NCBI GenBank assembly: GCA_025463215.1
Contig: JAOBWF010000060.1
Location: 1 to 46,945, forward strand
Source of the DNA: Acidobacteriota bacterium
GTDB taxonomy: Bacteria; Acidobacteriota; Vicinamibacteria; Vicinamibacterales; CAVVIG01
Reading direction: 5' to 3'
DNA: 46,945 bases
Shown: positions 8,200-16,296 of the stretch, piece after piece
How the letters are laid out: each line of letters opens with the position of its first letter
How positions within the stretch are numbered: the first letter of the stretch is position 1
Program-made: the position numbers and the translations under genes
The notes under the pieces: generated by a model
Told to the model about the DNA's origin: nothing
Databases searched by the model: none
What the model saw: only the letters and a program-made list of their open reading frames with translations

Positions 8200-8867
8200 T
8201 TCTGCAGCTCCTTGAGCATCGAGCCCATGCGATCGATTTCCATACGTTGATCCGCGTCCACGTCGGACGCGTACGAAAAGATTTCCGGCGTCTGGCCGGC
8301 GCCGTCGGTGGCGAACAGCTCGTGCACCATCGTGATGGCGCCGCTGTGGTGCTTGATCATCCCCTCGAGGAAGAGCCGGTCGAACTCGGCGCCTGTGGCG
8401 GCGGCGAGGCGCGCCATCTCCTCGGCGGTGAGCATCCCGGGCATCAGCGTCGCGCCCATCATGTGGTGCGCGCGCGGATCGGGGATCGGCTGGCCGCGCG
8501 CCTGCAGCCACTCCCGCATCATCTCCATCTCGTCCTTCTGCGACACGTCGATCCGCATCGCCAGCTTGCGCACTTCGTCAGACGCGGTGCGGCCCGGCAC
8601 GAGCGCGACCATCTCGACCGCCTGGGCGTGGTGGCCGATCATCCCCTGCATGAACTTGATATCGCCGCCGGTGTATTGCACCTTCGACAGGTCGCTCGCC
8701 TGCGCCGGGGCGATGACCTGGCTCGGTTGTCCGGGCGCGCCCGGCTGGACGATCGGCGCCCTCGCGGCGGTGGGCGGCGCGAGCGCGGCGGAACGGCACG
8801 CGCCAGCCGCGGTGCCAGCCAGCAGAACGAAGGCGATCGGATATCTCACTCGCCATAGGATACACAT
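8196..8867 (-). CDS. DUF305 family (ferritin-like) exported protein, probable lipoprotein
   Basis: A 223-aa protein whose mature part is DUF305. It has two copies of the histidine/methionine signature, FMQGMIGHHAQAVEMV and FLEGMIKHHSGAITMV, with a MMREW helix and an HHMMG segment between them. The fold is a ferritin-like helical bundle; His/Met clusters suggest metal or copper binding, which is an inference. The N-terminus is hydrophobic and ends AAGAC, a plausible but non-ideal lipobox (Cys24). A Pro/Ala-rich linker follows. I chose the ATG at 8867 (GAGAG just upstream); a GTG six codons later is possible. It is first in a two-gene operon with the LVIVD protein, start and stop overlapping. 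Confidence 0.85.
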   Translation of the reverse strand: MCILWRVRYPIAFVLLAGTAAGACRSAALAPPTAARAPIVQPGAPGQPSQVIAPAQASDLSKVQYTGGDIKFMQGMIGHHAQAVEMVALVPGRTASDEVRKLAMRIDVSQKDEMEMMREWLQARGQPIPDPRAHHMMGATLMPGMLTAEEMARLAAATGAEFDRLFLEGMIKHHSGAITMVHELFATDGAGQTPEIFSYASDVDADQRMEIDRMGSMLKELQK

Positions 8868-9025
8868 CTCTCGCGACAGATAACCGTTCAGCGAAGGCTT
8901 ACGAAAACTTTCGGTGAGACGCTCACCTCCGGCGTCGGCGCGCGTCTCTTGACGTATCCGCGGATGATCGTCCGGGCGCGGTTTTGTGCTCGATAATCGG
9001 CACCCACGATGCGAGGCGACAGCCG

Positions 9026-9409
9026 TCACCGCACCATGGTGTCGAGCAGGTGCTGCAGCGTTTTCTCGGGATCGTCGGTGCGGCCGGTGTGAACCGGCGA
9101 CATCTGGATGATCGTGCTGCGCGGCGACACCAGCCAATGGAACCGGTTGCGCTGCGGCAGCGCACCGATCTCGCCGGCCTCGGCAGCGCCCCGGCAGACG
9201 CGCGGGATGACCTCGAGGTGCGCCCGAGCGGCGTCGAGATCGAGCGACGGATCGAGCGCGAGCAGCCGCGCCGCGTCCAGCTCGATCCGGGCGTCGAGGA
9301 AATCGGCGGACGGGCACGACAGGATGACGCCGACGTTGATCAGCTCGCCGCGCTCGACGCGCGGCACCACCCGGATTACGGCGTAGTCGTAGGTGTGCTC
9401 ACCGGACAC
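9026..9409 (-). CDS. DUF3037 family protein
   Basis: A 127-aa cytoplasmic protein matching DUF3037. It opens YDYAVIRVVPRVERGELINVGVIL, then FLDARIELDAARLLALDP, and ends RTDDPEKTLQHLLDTMV. No biochemical function is known for the family. The start is GTG at 9409, with GAGGAGG 7 nt upstream inside the previous gene. It overlaps the HipA-like kinase gene by 11 bp, so the two are co-translated. This tight pairing suggests that the product is a partner, substrate or regulator of that kinase. It is the last gene of the operon; the 158-bp gap that follows holds no gene I can support and must contain the DUF305 promoter. Confidence 0.85.
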   Translation of the reverse strand: MSGEHTYDYAVIRVVPRVERGELINVGVILSCPSADFLDARIELDAARLLALDPSLDLDAARAHLEVIPRVCRGAAEAGEIGALPQRNRFHWLVSPRSTIIQMSPVHTGRTDDPEKTLQHLLDTMVR

Positions 9410-10151
9410 GAACGGCCTCCTCGACGAACGCCCGCGGCGCCGCCAGCCGATCGACCAGATACCGGCCGTAGGCCGCGCGCTGTGCGGGGCCCTGTTCGAG
9501 CCAGCTCTCGGGAATCCGCGCGACGATCGCGTCGATGACGGCCGGCGTCAGCCTCGCCGCCATCTCCATGTCGACGGCGGCGAGCAGTCCGGCGCGCCGC
9601 AGCAGCACGTTCTCCTTGATCAGCGGAAACGGCGTCCGCGACCTGGCGCGATCGGTCATCCAGCCTTCGGCGTGGTGAAAGTACAGCGTCGCGCCGTGGT
9701 CGATCAGCCAGAGCCGCTTGTGCCACATCAGCATGTTGGTATTGCGCACCGTGCGATCGACGTTGGTGACGTAGGCGTCGAACCAGACGATGCGCGAGGC
9801 GAGATCGGAGGAGACCTGCTCGACGACCGGATCGAACATGACGGATGAGGGCAGATAGTCGAGCCCGAGGTTGAGGCCGGCGCTGTCGCGGATCAACGCG
9901 AAGATCTCCGGGTCGGGCTCGGTCCGCGCCAGATCGGGATCGAGCTCGGCGAACACCAGCTCCGGCACCGGCAACCCGAGCGCCCGCGCGATCTCGCCGG
10001 ATACGAGCTCCGCAATCAAGGCCTTCGGCCCCTGGCCGGCGCCGCGGAACTTCAGCACGTACAATCCTTCGTCATCGGCCTCGACGATCGCGGGCAGCGA
10101 TCCGCCTTCCCGCAGCGGCGTGACATAGCGCGTGACCCGGACCGTTCTCAC
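9399..10151 (-). CDS. HipA-like family protein kinase
   Basis: A 250-aa protein of the short HipA-like kinase family. It lacks the N-terminal subdomain of HipA toxins. Visible kinase features are K34 in LYVLKF, a helix with E48 (ALIAELVSGEIARALG), the catalytic-loop motif NVDRTVRNTNML with D132 and N137/N139, and a metal-binding IDHG (D151) replacing DFG/DFD. All key residues are present, so activity is expected. HipA itself phosphorylates a tRNA synthetase; substrates of this short group are unknown to me. The start is GTG at 10151, 29 bp from the divergent MFS gene. The DUF3037 gene follows with an 11-bp overlap. No HipB-like DNA-binding antitoxin is present. Confidence 0.85.
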   Translation of the reverse strand: MRTVRVTRYVTPLREGGSLPAIVEADDEGLYVLKFRGAGQGPKALIAELVSGEIARALGLPVPELVFAELDPDLARTEPDPEIFALIRDSAGLNLGLDYLPSSVMFDPVVEQVSSDLASRIVWFDAYVTNVDRTVRNTNMLMWHKRLWLIDHGATLYFHHAEGWMTDRARSRTPFPLIKENVLLRRAGLLAAVDMEMAARLTPAVIDAIVARIPESWLEQGPAQRAAYGRYLVDRLAAPRAFVEEAVRVR

Positions 10152-10180
10152 GACCGCCTAGGATAACTTACGATGAGCGC
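10152..10180. promoter_or_regulatory. 29-bp divergent start region, kinase / MFS transporter
   Basis: Only 29 bp separate the GTG of the kinase and the ATG of the MFS gene. On the plus strand TACGAT (10169-10174) lies 6 nt before the MFS ATG, as expected for a leaderless -10 box. On the minus strand TATCCT lies 8 nt before the kinase GTG. Both boxes are imperfect (4 of 6 consensus positions) and no ribosome site precedes the MFS start. Confidence 0.3.
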
Positions 10181-11440
10181 ATGCCGCGTCCGCTGACCCG
10201 CCACGACTACCGCACCCTGGCGCTTGCCGCCCTCGGCGGCGCGCTCGAGTTCTACGACTTCGTCATCTACGTCTTTCTCGCGCCGGTGATCGGCCGCCTG
10301 TTCTTCCCGGCCGACATGCCGGACTGGCTGCGGCTGCTGCAGACGTTCGGGATTTTCTCGGCCGGCTATCTGGCGCGGCCGCTCGGCGGCATCGTCATCG
10401 CGCACTTCGGCGATCTCCTCGGCCGCAAGCGGATGTTCACCCTCAGCATCTTCCTGATGGCGGCGCCGACGCTCGCGATCGGCCTGCTGCCCACCTACGC
10501 GAGCGTCGGCATCGTCGCGCCGCTGCTGCTGCTCCTGATGCGCATCCTCCAGGGAGTAGCGATCGGCGGCGAAGTGCCCGGCGCCTGGGTGTTCGTCGCC
10601 GAGCACGTGCCCGAGCAGCGGTTCGGCCTCGGCATCGGCACCCTGACGGCGGGATTGACCACCGGGATCCTGCTCGGATCGCTGATGGCGGGCGCGATCG
10701 ACACGGTCTACGGTCCCGCCGCGGTCGCGGCGTTCGCCTGGCGCATTCCGTTCGTCGCCGGCGGCGCGTTCGGGTTCGTCTCGGTCTATCTGCGCCGCTT
10801 CCTTGCCGAGACGCCGGTATTCCAGGAGATGCAGACGCGGCGCTCACTCGCGCGCGAGGTGCCGATCAAGACCGTCCTCAGGGACCATCGCCGCGAGACG
10901 CTGCTCGCGCTCGGCCTCACCTGGGTCCTCACCGCCGGCATCGTCGTCGTCATCCTGTTTACGCCGGCATATCTGCAGCAGGTGTTTCACGTACCCGCGG
11001 TGTCCGCGTTGCGCGCCAACACCTTCGCGACGATGACCTTCATCGCGGGGTGCCTGGTGTTCGGATGGGCGAGCGACCGCATCGGCACGCGCACGGCGAT
11101 GGTGAGCGGGTTCACCGGCCTGCTGGCGAGCAGCTATCTGTTTTATTCGGGGCTGCCCGGCGCGCCGATCTGGCTGAACCTGACGTACGCGCTCACCGGC
11201 TTCTTCGTCGGCGCGGTGACGCTGGTGCCGATCGCCGCCGTGCGATCGTTCCCCGCGCCTGTCCGCTTCTCGGGCCTGTCGTTCGCCTACAACGTGTCGT
11301 ACGCGGTCTTCGGCGGCTTGACGCCGGTGGTGCTGTCGCTGTGGGTGCGCACCGATCCGATGGCGCCGGCGTATTACGTCGGCGGTCTCTGTCTCCTTGG
11401 AATCGCGCTGGCGTTCGCGCCGAATTCTGCGACACTCTAG
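10181..11440 (+). CDS. MFS transporter, metabolite:H+ symporter (MHS) type
   Basis: A 419-aa inner-membrane transporter with about 12 helices. The opening ALGGALEFYDFVIYVFLAPVIG with its buried FYDF acidic residue, the SAGYLARPLGGIVIAHFGD segment and the loop 2-3 motif GDLLGRKRMF are diagnostic of the MHS family. That family includes ProP, citrate and alpha-ketoglutarate symporters. RILQGVAIGGEVPGAWVFVAEH in helix 4-5 agrees. A proton-coupled carboxylate or zwitterion substrate is likely but not determined. The downstream ABC genes start 2 bp after its stop, so they may share a transcript. The start at 10181 agrees with family length. Confidence 0.9.
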   Translation: MPRPLTRHDYRTLALAALGGALEFYDFVIYVFLAPVIGRLFFPADMPDWLRLLQTFGIFSAGYLARPLGGIVIAHFGDLLGRKRMFTLSIFLMAAPTLAIGLLPTYASVGIVAPLLLLLMRILQGVAIGGEVPGAWVFVAEHVPEQRFGLGIGTLTAGLTTGILLGSLMAGAIDTVYGPAAVAAFAWRIPFVAGGAFGFVSVYLRRFLAETPVFQEMQTRRSLAREVPIKTVLRDHRRETLLALGLTWVLTAGIVVVILFTPAYLQQVFHVPAVSALRANTFATMTFIAGCLVFGWASDRIGTRTAMVSGFTGLLASSYLFYSGLPGAPIWLNLTYALTGFFVGAVTLVPIAAVRSFPAPVRFSGLSFAYNVSYAVFGGLTPVVLSLWVRTDPMAPAYYVGGLCLLGIALAFAPNSATL

Positions 11441-11442
11441 CG

Positions 11443-13244
11443 GTGTTTCGCACGCTGACCGCGCGCAAGGAATGGACGTTCTTCAGCGTCCTGCCGAAGG
11501 CCGACCGCGCCATGGCCGTGGGCTGGTGGATTGCGCTGATCCTCCGCGGGGTGCTGCCGGCGGTGTTTGCGATCGCCACCGGGATACTGGTCGGGGCGGC
11601 CCAGCGCGGCAGCAGCCTCACCGCACCGCTGACGTTGGTGGGCATCGTGTTCATCCTGATGCAGATCCTGACGCCGGTCCACCAGGCGGTCAGCGCCAAC
11701 CTCGGCGACCGCACCGCGGCGTGGCTCTACGACCGCCTGACGGACGCGTGCATCCGGCCGCCGGGGATGGCACATCTCGAGGATCCGTCGCTGACGAGCG
11801 ATCTCACCGTCGCGCGCGATTTCGATCTCGGCATGACCGGGCCCCCGCTGGCATTCTCGATGGACTTCATCGCCGGCGGCATGGTCGAGATGATCGGCGG
11901 GGTGGCGCGGCCGCGGCGCTGCTGGCCGCGTATGCGTGGTGGGCGCCGCTGCTTCTCGCCGGCGCGTGGCTCTCGACCCAGTGGCTGCTGCGCGAGAGCG
12001 GCATCTGGCACGACCGCAACACGCCTGAGGTGCGCGCGGCGCAGCGCGACGCCGACTACACGTATCGCCTGGCCGTCGATCCGGCGCCGGCCAAGGAGCT
12101 CCGGATGTTCGGCCTCGCCGGCTGGACGATCGCACGCTTCGTCGAGCGCCGCACACACCTGCACGCGCTGCAGTACGAGGCGACGCGCCTGCGCGAGAAG
12201 CCGATGGTGTGGAGCGTGCTCGTCGTGCTCGGTGCGAACGTGGTGGTGTTCTGGTCGCTGGCGTCGGCGGTGAGCGGCGGGCGGCTCTCGCTCGGCGAGG
12301 TGGTGGTCTTTGCGCAGGCCGCGGTCGGCGTCTCGCTGCTGGCATTCGGCGGCTTCTCGTGGGCGCTCGACGGCGCGGCGGCCCCCGTCGCCGCGGTCAT
12401 GCGGCTCGAGGCGGCGATGGCGTCGGCGGGAGCGCTCGCATCGGGCCGCCGGCAGGCGCAGTTCCTGCCTGCCCGCGAGATTCGCTTTCGTGACGTGACC
12501 TTCGCTTACGGCGCGGCATCGCCAGTGCTCGAGCACTTCGATCTGACGATTCCGGCCGGGTCGTCGATCGCGATCGTCGGCCAGAACGGCGCCGGCAAAA
12601 CGACGCTCGCCAAGCTGCTGTGCCGGTTGTACGACCCGCAGGCGGGGGCGATCGAAGTCGACGGCATCGACCTGCGCGAGATCGATGTCGCATCGTGGCG
12701 CGCGCGTGTCACCGCGGTATTTCAGGACTTCATCCGCCTCGAACTGCCGCTGCGCGACAACGTCGCGCCATCGGGCGCGGCCGACGAAGCGATCGTCGCC
12801 GCGCTGGCGTCAGCGGGCGCTTCGTCCCTCGCCGGTCTCGACACGATCCTCGCCCGCGGCTACACCGGCGGCATCGACCTGTCCGGTGGACAGTGGCAGC
12901 GCGTCGCGCTCGCCCGCGCCCTGTGCGCGGTCCGAGTCGGCGCCGGCGTCGTCCTGCTCGACGAGCCGACCGCGCAGCTCGACGTTCGCGGCGAAGCCGA
13001 GATCTTCGAGCGCATCCTCGCGGCGACGCGGCACGCGACCACCATCCTGATCTCGCACCGGTTCTCGACCGTACGGCAGGCGGATCGCATCTGCGTCCTC
13101 GAGCACGGACGCGTGGTGGAGCTCGGCACGCATGACGAATTGATGGCGCTCGGCGGCCGCTATCAGACGATGTTCGATCTGCAGGCGCAGCGGTTCAACG
13201 CGCCCGAGGACGAGGAGGGCAAGCAGTATGACGTCCTCGCCTGA
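11443..13244 (+). pseudogene. ABC exporter half-transporter (membrane + ATPase), frameshifted
   Basis: This would encode a roughly 600-aa fused membrane/ATPase protein, but one base is missing near 11905-11915. Frame one runs from a GTG at 11443 (FRTLTARKEWTFFSVLP, ILRGVLPAVFAIATG) to MVEMIGGVA. The frame shifted back by one continues AAAALLAAYAWWAPLLLAG and runs intact to 13244. The ATPase part is complete: GQNGAGKTT (about 12580), DLSGGQWQRVALARA, VVLLDEPTAQLD and the ILISHRFSTVR switch His. Adding one base restores a protein of the partner's length, so this is either a recent mutation or a sequencing/assembly error in a GC run. It overlaps the next half-transporter by 17 bp, so the pair was built as a heterodimer. 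Confidence 0.85.
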
Positions 13245-15033
13245 CGCGCGGCACGACGATCTGCCGCCGGCGCTGTCGTCGATGTGGCGGCTGTGCAGGC
13301 TGGGCTACCAGCACGAGCCGGCATTGATGCTGATCGCGTTCCTGCTGGCGCTGTTGTCGGCGCTGCCGGACGCGCTGCTGGCGGTGTGGCTCAAGCTGCT
13401 CGGCGACGGCGTTCTCGGCCATCGGCCCCGCCTGGTCCTCGCCGCCGCGATCGGTCTCGGGGTGTCCGCCACCGCGACCTGGTTCCTGCGCACCGTGAGC
13501 GCGCGCGTCCAGCGGCGGTTCCGCGACAAGGTGACGATCGCGCTGGAGTCGCACGTCGCCCGGCTGCTGGCGTCGATCGCCACGATCGCGCACCACGAAC
13601 GGCCCGATTATCTCGACCGCCTGTCGGTGCTGCGCGATCAGATCTTCATGCTCGATCACATGTACATGTCGGTGTTCTCGACCGCCGGATGGATCCTGCG
13701 GCTGGGCGTCACCGTCGTCCTGCTCGCCTCGATTCATCCGGCGCTGGTGCTGCTCGCCGCGTTCGCCTTGCCGACCGTCGTAACGTCGACGTGGCGGCCC
13801 GGTGTCGAGCGGATCGCGCAAGAGAAAGGCGCGCAATCCGCGCGTCTCGCGCGTCACCTGTTCACGATGGCGACGACCGCGCCGCCGGGAAAAGAAGTGC
13901 GCGTGCTCGGCGTCGGCAGCCGGCTGATGACGCAGCGGCGCGAGGCGTGGGAGCGCTGGTACCTTCCGGTGGCCGCCGCGCGCTGGGGCTCGGCGATCTG
14001 GCACACGCTGGCCTGGGCGGTCTTCGGCGCCGCGTATGTCGGTGCGGTGGTGTTCGTGTCGGCGCGGGCCGGCTCGTCGCCCGGCGACGTCCTGCTGGTG
14101 CTCGCCGCCGGCTCGCGGCTCTCGGCGTACATCGGCGCGACGGTCGGCGAGATCGGATTCCTGCGCGGCGTCTGGATGGACGGCGCCCGGCGCCTGGCCT
14201 GGCTCGAGGACTACGCCGCGTCGCTATCGGCGAACGCCGATCAACCCGTGCCGGATCGAGTGCACGAAGGCATTCGGCTCGATCACGTGTCGTTCACCTA
14301 CCCCGGGACGTCGCGGCTCGTCCTCGACGATGTGTCGCTGGCGCTCCCGGCGGGAGCGGTCGTCGCGATCGTCGGAGAGAACGGCGCCGGCAAGACGACC
14401 CTGGTCAAGCTGCTGGCGAGGATGTACGAGCCCTCATCCGGGTCGATCCTGGTCGACCAGACGCCGCTGGCGCGGATGCCCGCGGATGCATGGCGCGCCC
14501 GTCTTGCGGGCGCGTTCCAGGATTTTTTCCGCTTCGAGTTCCGGGCGCGCCACAGCGTCGGTCTGGGCGACGTGGCCCGGATGGACGATGAGCGCGCGGT
14601 GTTGCAGGCGATCGAACGGGCCGGCGCGACGGATGTCGTCGCGAAGCTGCCCTCAGGACTGGAGACACAGCTCGGGCCGACCTGGCCCGGCGGCGTCGAT
14701 CTGTCGTTCGGGCAATGGCAGAAGCTGGCGCTGGCGCGCGGCTTCATGCGCGATCGTCCGCTGCTGCTGATTCTCGACGAACCGACCGCGGCCCTCGACG
14801 CGGAAACCGAGCACGCGCTGTTCGAGCGCTATGCGGAGGCGGCGCGGCACGAGAGCGGTGACGGCCGCATCACGATCCTCGTGTCGCACCGCTTCTCCAC
14901 GGTACGGATGGCGGGCCTGATCATCGTGCTCGACGGCGCCAGGCTCGTCGAAGCCGGCACGCACGACGAGCTGATGGCGGAGGGCGGCCAGTACTCGCAG
15001 CTGTACGGCATCCAGGCGGCCGCGTACCGGTAA
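13228..15033 (+). CDS. ABC exporter half-transporter (membrane + ATPase)
   Basis: A 601-aa fused half-transporter. Residues 1-330 hold the membrane domain (helices around LMLIAFLLALLSALPDALLAVW, LAAAIGLGVSATATWFL, TVVLLASIHPALVLLAAFAL). Residues 345-598 hold the ATPase: Walker A GENGAGKTT (about 383), signature DLSFGQWQKLALARG, Walker B LLLILDEPTAALD and ILVSHRFSTVR. The signature has Phe in place of the first Gly of LSGGQ, which hints at one weakened ATP site in a heterodimer with the preceding gene's product. GAGGAGGGC provides a ribosome site within the upstream gene. The substrate (lipid, peptide or drug) cannot be read from sequence. It is convergent, with no gap, with the following gene. 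Confidence 0.9.
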   Translation: MTSSPDARHDDLPPALSSMWRLCRLGYQHEPALMLIAFLLALLSALPDALLAVWLKLLGDGVLGHRPRLVLAAAIGLGVSATATWFLRTVSARVQRRFRDKVTIALESHVARLLASIATIAHHERPDYLDRLSVLRDQIFMLDHMYMSVFSTAGWILRLGVTVVLLASIHPALVLLAAFALPTVVTSTWRPGVERIAQEKGAQSARLARHLFTMATTAPPGKEVRVLGVGSRLMTQRREAWERWYLPVAAARWGSAIWHTLAWAVFGAAYVGAVVFVSARAGSSPGDVLLVLAAGSRLSAYIGATVGEIGFLRGVWMDGARRLAWLEDYAASLSANADQPVPDRVHEGIRLDHVSFTYPGTSRLVLDDVSLALPAGAVVAIVGENGAGKTTLVKLLARMYEPSSGSILVDQTPLARMPADAWRARLAGAFQDFFRFEFRARHSVGLGDVARMDDERAVLQAIERAGATDVVAKLPSGLETQLGPTWPGGVDLSFGQWQKLALARGFMRDRPLLLILDEPTAALDAETEHALFERYAEAARHESGDGRITILVSHRFSTVRMAGLIIVLDGARLVEAGTHDELMAEGGQYSQLYGIQAAAYR

Positions 15034-15483
15034 CTACCGCTTTTCTCCCTGCAGCGACGCCTTCACCTGCGACACCTCGGCGCGGATCTCGTCCAGCAGG
15101 CCGCGATCGATCGTCACTTCGGTGCCTTTGCGGTCGACCACCTTGTCCAGCACCTTCTGAATGCGGTCGAGCAGCAGGATCGACGTGCCGTGGTCGGTGT
15201 CGGCGATCGACGTCGTCGCGGCGGACCCCATCTGTCCACCGGCACCTTGTGTCGTCGTTTGACCGGTCCCGGCCGTACCGGGCGACGCCGGCTGTCCGGC
15301 CGGCGCCTGTGTCGGCGCCGTGCTCGGCGTCTGCGTCCCCGGCGCGGTCGCCTGCGGCGTCGATTGCACGTTCGATTGCGGCGACGCGGGAGGCGCGGCT
15401 GTCGTTTGCGTCCGCGTGTAGGCCGGCGCGCCGGTAAATACGGCCACGACTGCCGCCGCTGATATCCATCCGTTCATCTTCAT
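15034..15483 (-). CDS. Small secreted low-complexity protein
   Basis: A 149-aa protein with a signal peptide (about residues 1-25). A Gln/Thr/Pro/Ala/Gly-rich, probably disordered stretch covers residues 26-90. A C-terminal helical part, ILLLDRIQKVLDKVVDRKGTEVT followed by LLDEIRAEVSQVKASLQ, could form a coiled coil. I do not recognise a family. GAGGA lies 7 nt before the ATG at 15483; the ATG two codons later is also possible. Its stop codon touches the stop of the convergent ABC gene. The long disordered linker suggests a tether in the periplasm, but that is speculation. Confidence 0.65.
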   Translation of the reverse strand: MKMNGWISAAAVVAVFTGAPAYTRTQTTAAPPASPQSNVQSTPQATAPGTQTPSTAPTQAPAGQPASPGTAGTGQTTTQGAGGQMGSAATTSIADTDHGTSILLLDRIQKVLDKVVDRKGTEVTIDRGLLDEIRAEVSQVKASLQGEKR

Positions 15484-15663
15484 GGGTGTGTCCTCAACTG
15501 CTCAGCACGGTGCGACCTTTGGGATCGAAGGGAGCAAACAGAATGCCGGGCGACATCCGACATCCAAGAATCAGGATGGCGGCCAGTGTGCGGACAAAAA
15601 TTCCAGCGCCCATTGGACAAAAGTGGCGACTCTCCTGCACTCCCCGAACGGCGGAGGTGTTTG

Positions 15664-16224
15664 TTGAATCTACTGAACCATACATTTGCCGTCCTGGGTT
15701 TCACGTGTCTGCTGGCGAGCGCAGCCGTCCCTGCCGCGGCGCAGACACCGCCAATGCCGGCGACCGATGTCTCGCTGGGGTATCAAACGTTGCACATTCC
15801 CGGGCAGAACTATCCCCTCGGTGTCTTCGTCGGCGCATCGCACCGCATCACCGATGTGGTGCGGATCGTTGGTGAAGCTGGCCTGTCGATCGACCAGCAG
15901 TCCGGATCCAACCTCAACGGAACGCTGACGTTCTATCAATACGGCATCGGCCCTCGCGTCCAGATCGCCGCAGGCCGGGTGATTCCGTACGCCCAGTTCC
16001 TGTTCGGCGGCGTCCACTCGCGCGCGGATTTGACGACGACGGCCGGTGCGCCATTCACCGCGTCGAGCAACGGATGGCTGCTGCAGCCCGGCGCCGGCGT
16101 GATCGTGCCGCTGACCCGCACCTTCGCGCTTCAGGGCGGCGTCAACTACCGGCGCGTCATCTTTACCGGCAGCAACGACAACGAAACCAGCGTCGTCGCC
16201 GGCGTGCGGATCGCATTTCGCTGA
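15664..16224 (+). CDS. Outer-membrane beta-barrel-like exported protein (TTG start)
   Basis: A 186-aa protein with a signal peptide (LLNHTFAVLGF...PAAAQ). The mature part alternates polar and hydrophobic residues in short strands (VSLGYQTLHI, VRIVGEAGLSI, LTFYQYGIGPRVQI, VIPYAQFLFGGVHS, FALQGGVNYRRVIF) and ends VVAGVRIAFR with a C-terminal aromatic. That pattern is typical of an eight-stranded outer-membrane porin-like barrel. No ATG fits the signal peptide; a TTG at 15664 lies 6 nt after GGAGG (15653-15657) and is the best start, with another TTG one codon earlier. The 180-bp gap before it must hold promoters for this gene and the divergent one, but I see no clear consensus there. Confidence 0.78.
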   Translation: MNLLNHTFAVLGFTCLLASAAVPAAAQTPPMPATDVSLGYQTLHIPGQNYPLGVFVGASHRITDVVRIVGEAGLSIDQQSGSNLNGTLTFYQYGIGPRVQIAAGRVIPYAQFLFGGVHSRADLTTTAGAPFTASSNGWLLQPGAGVIVPLTRTFALQGGVNYRRVIFTGSNDNETSVVAGVRIAFR

Positions 16225-16230
16225 GCTCGT

Positions 16231-16260
16231 GAGGCGGCGCGGGGCCGGCCCGCGCCTCTC
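16231..16260 (+). terminator. GC-rich hairpin after the beta-barrel gene
   Basis: GGCGCGGG (16236-16243) pairs perfectly with CCCGCGCC (16249-16256) around a 5-nt loop. An outer GAG/CTC extends the stem. It starts 6 bp after the stop codon. No T-tract follows, so it may stabilise the 3' end or assist termination rather than act alone. Confidence 0.4.
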
Positions 16261-16296
16261 ATCGCCCGTGGCACCCCGGTTGCTCGATCTGCCACG

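Noticed and set aside
11905-11915. Programmed ribosomal frameshift in the ABC gene
   Set aside because: No X-XXY-YYZ slippery sequence or downstream pseudoknot is visible, and such control is not known for this family. A deletion or sequencing error is simpler.
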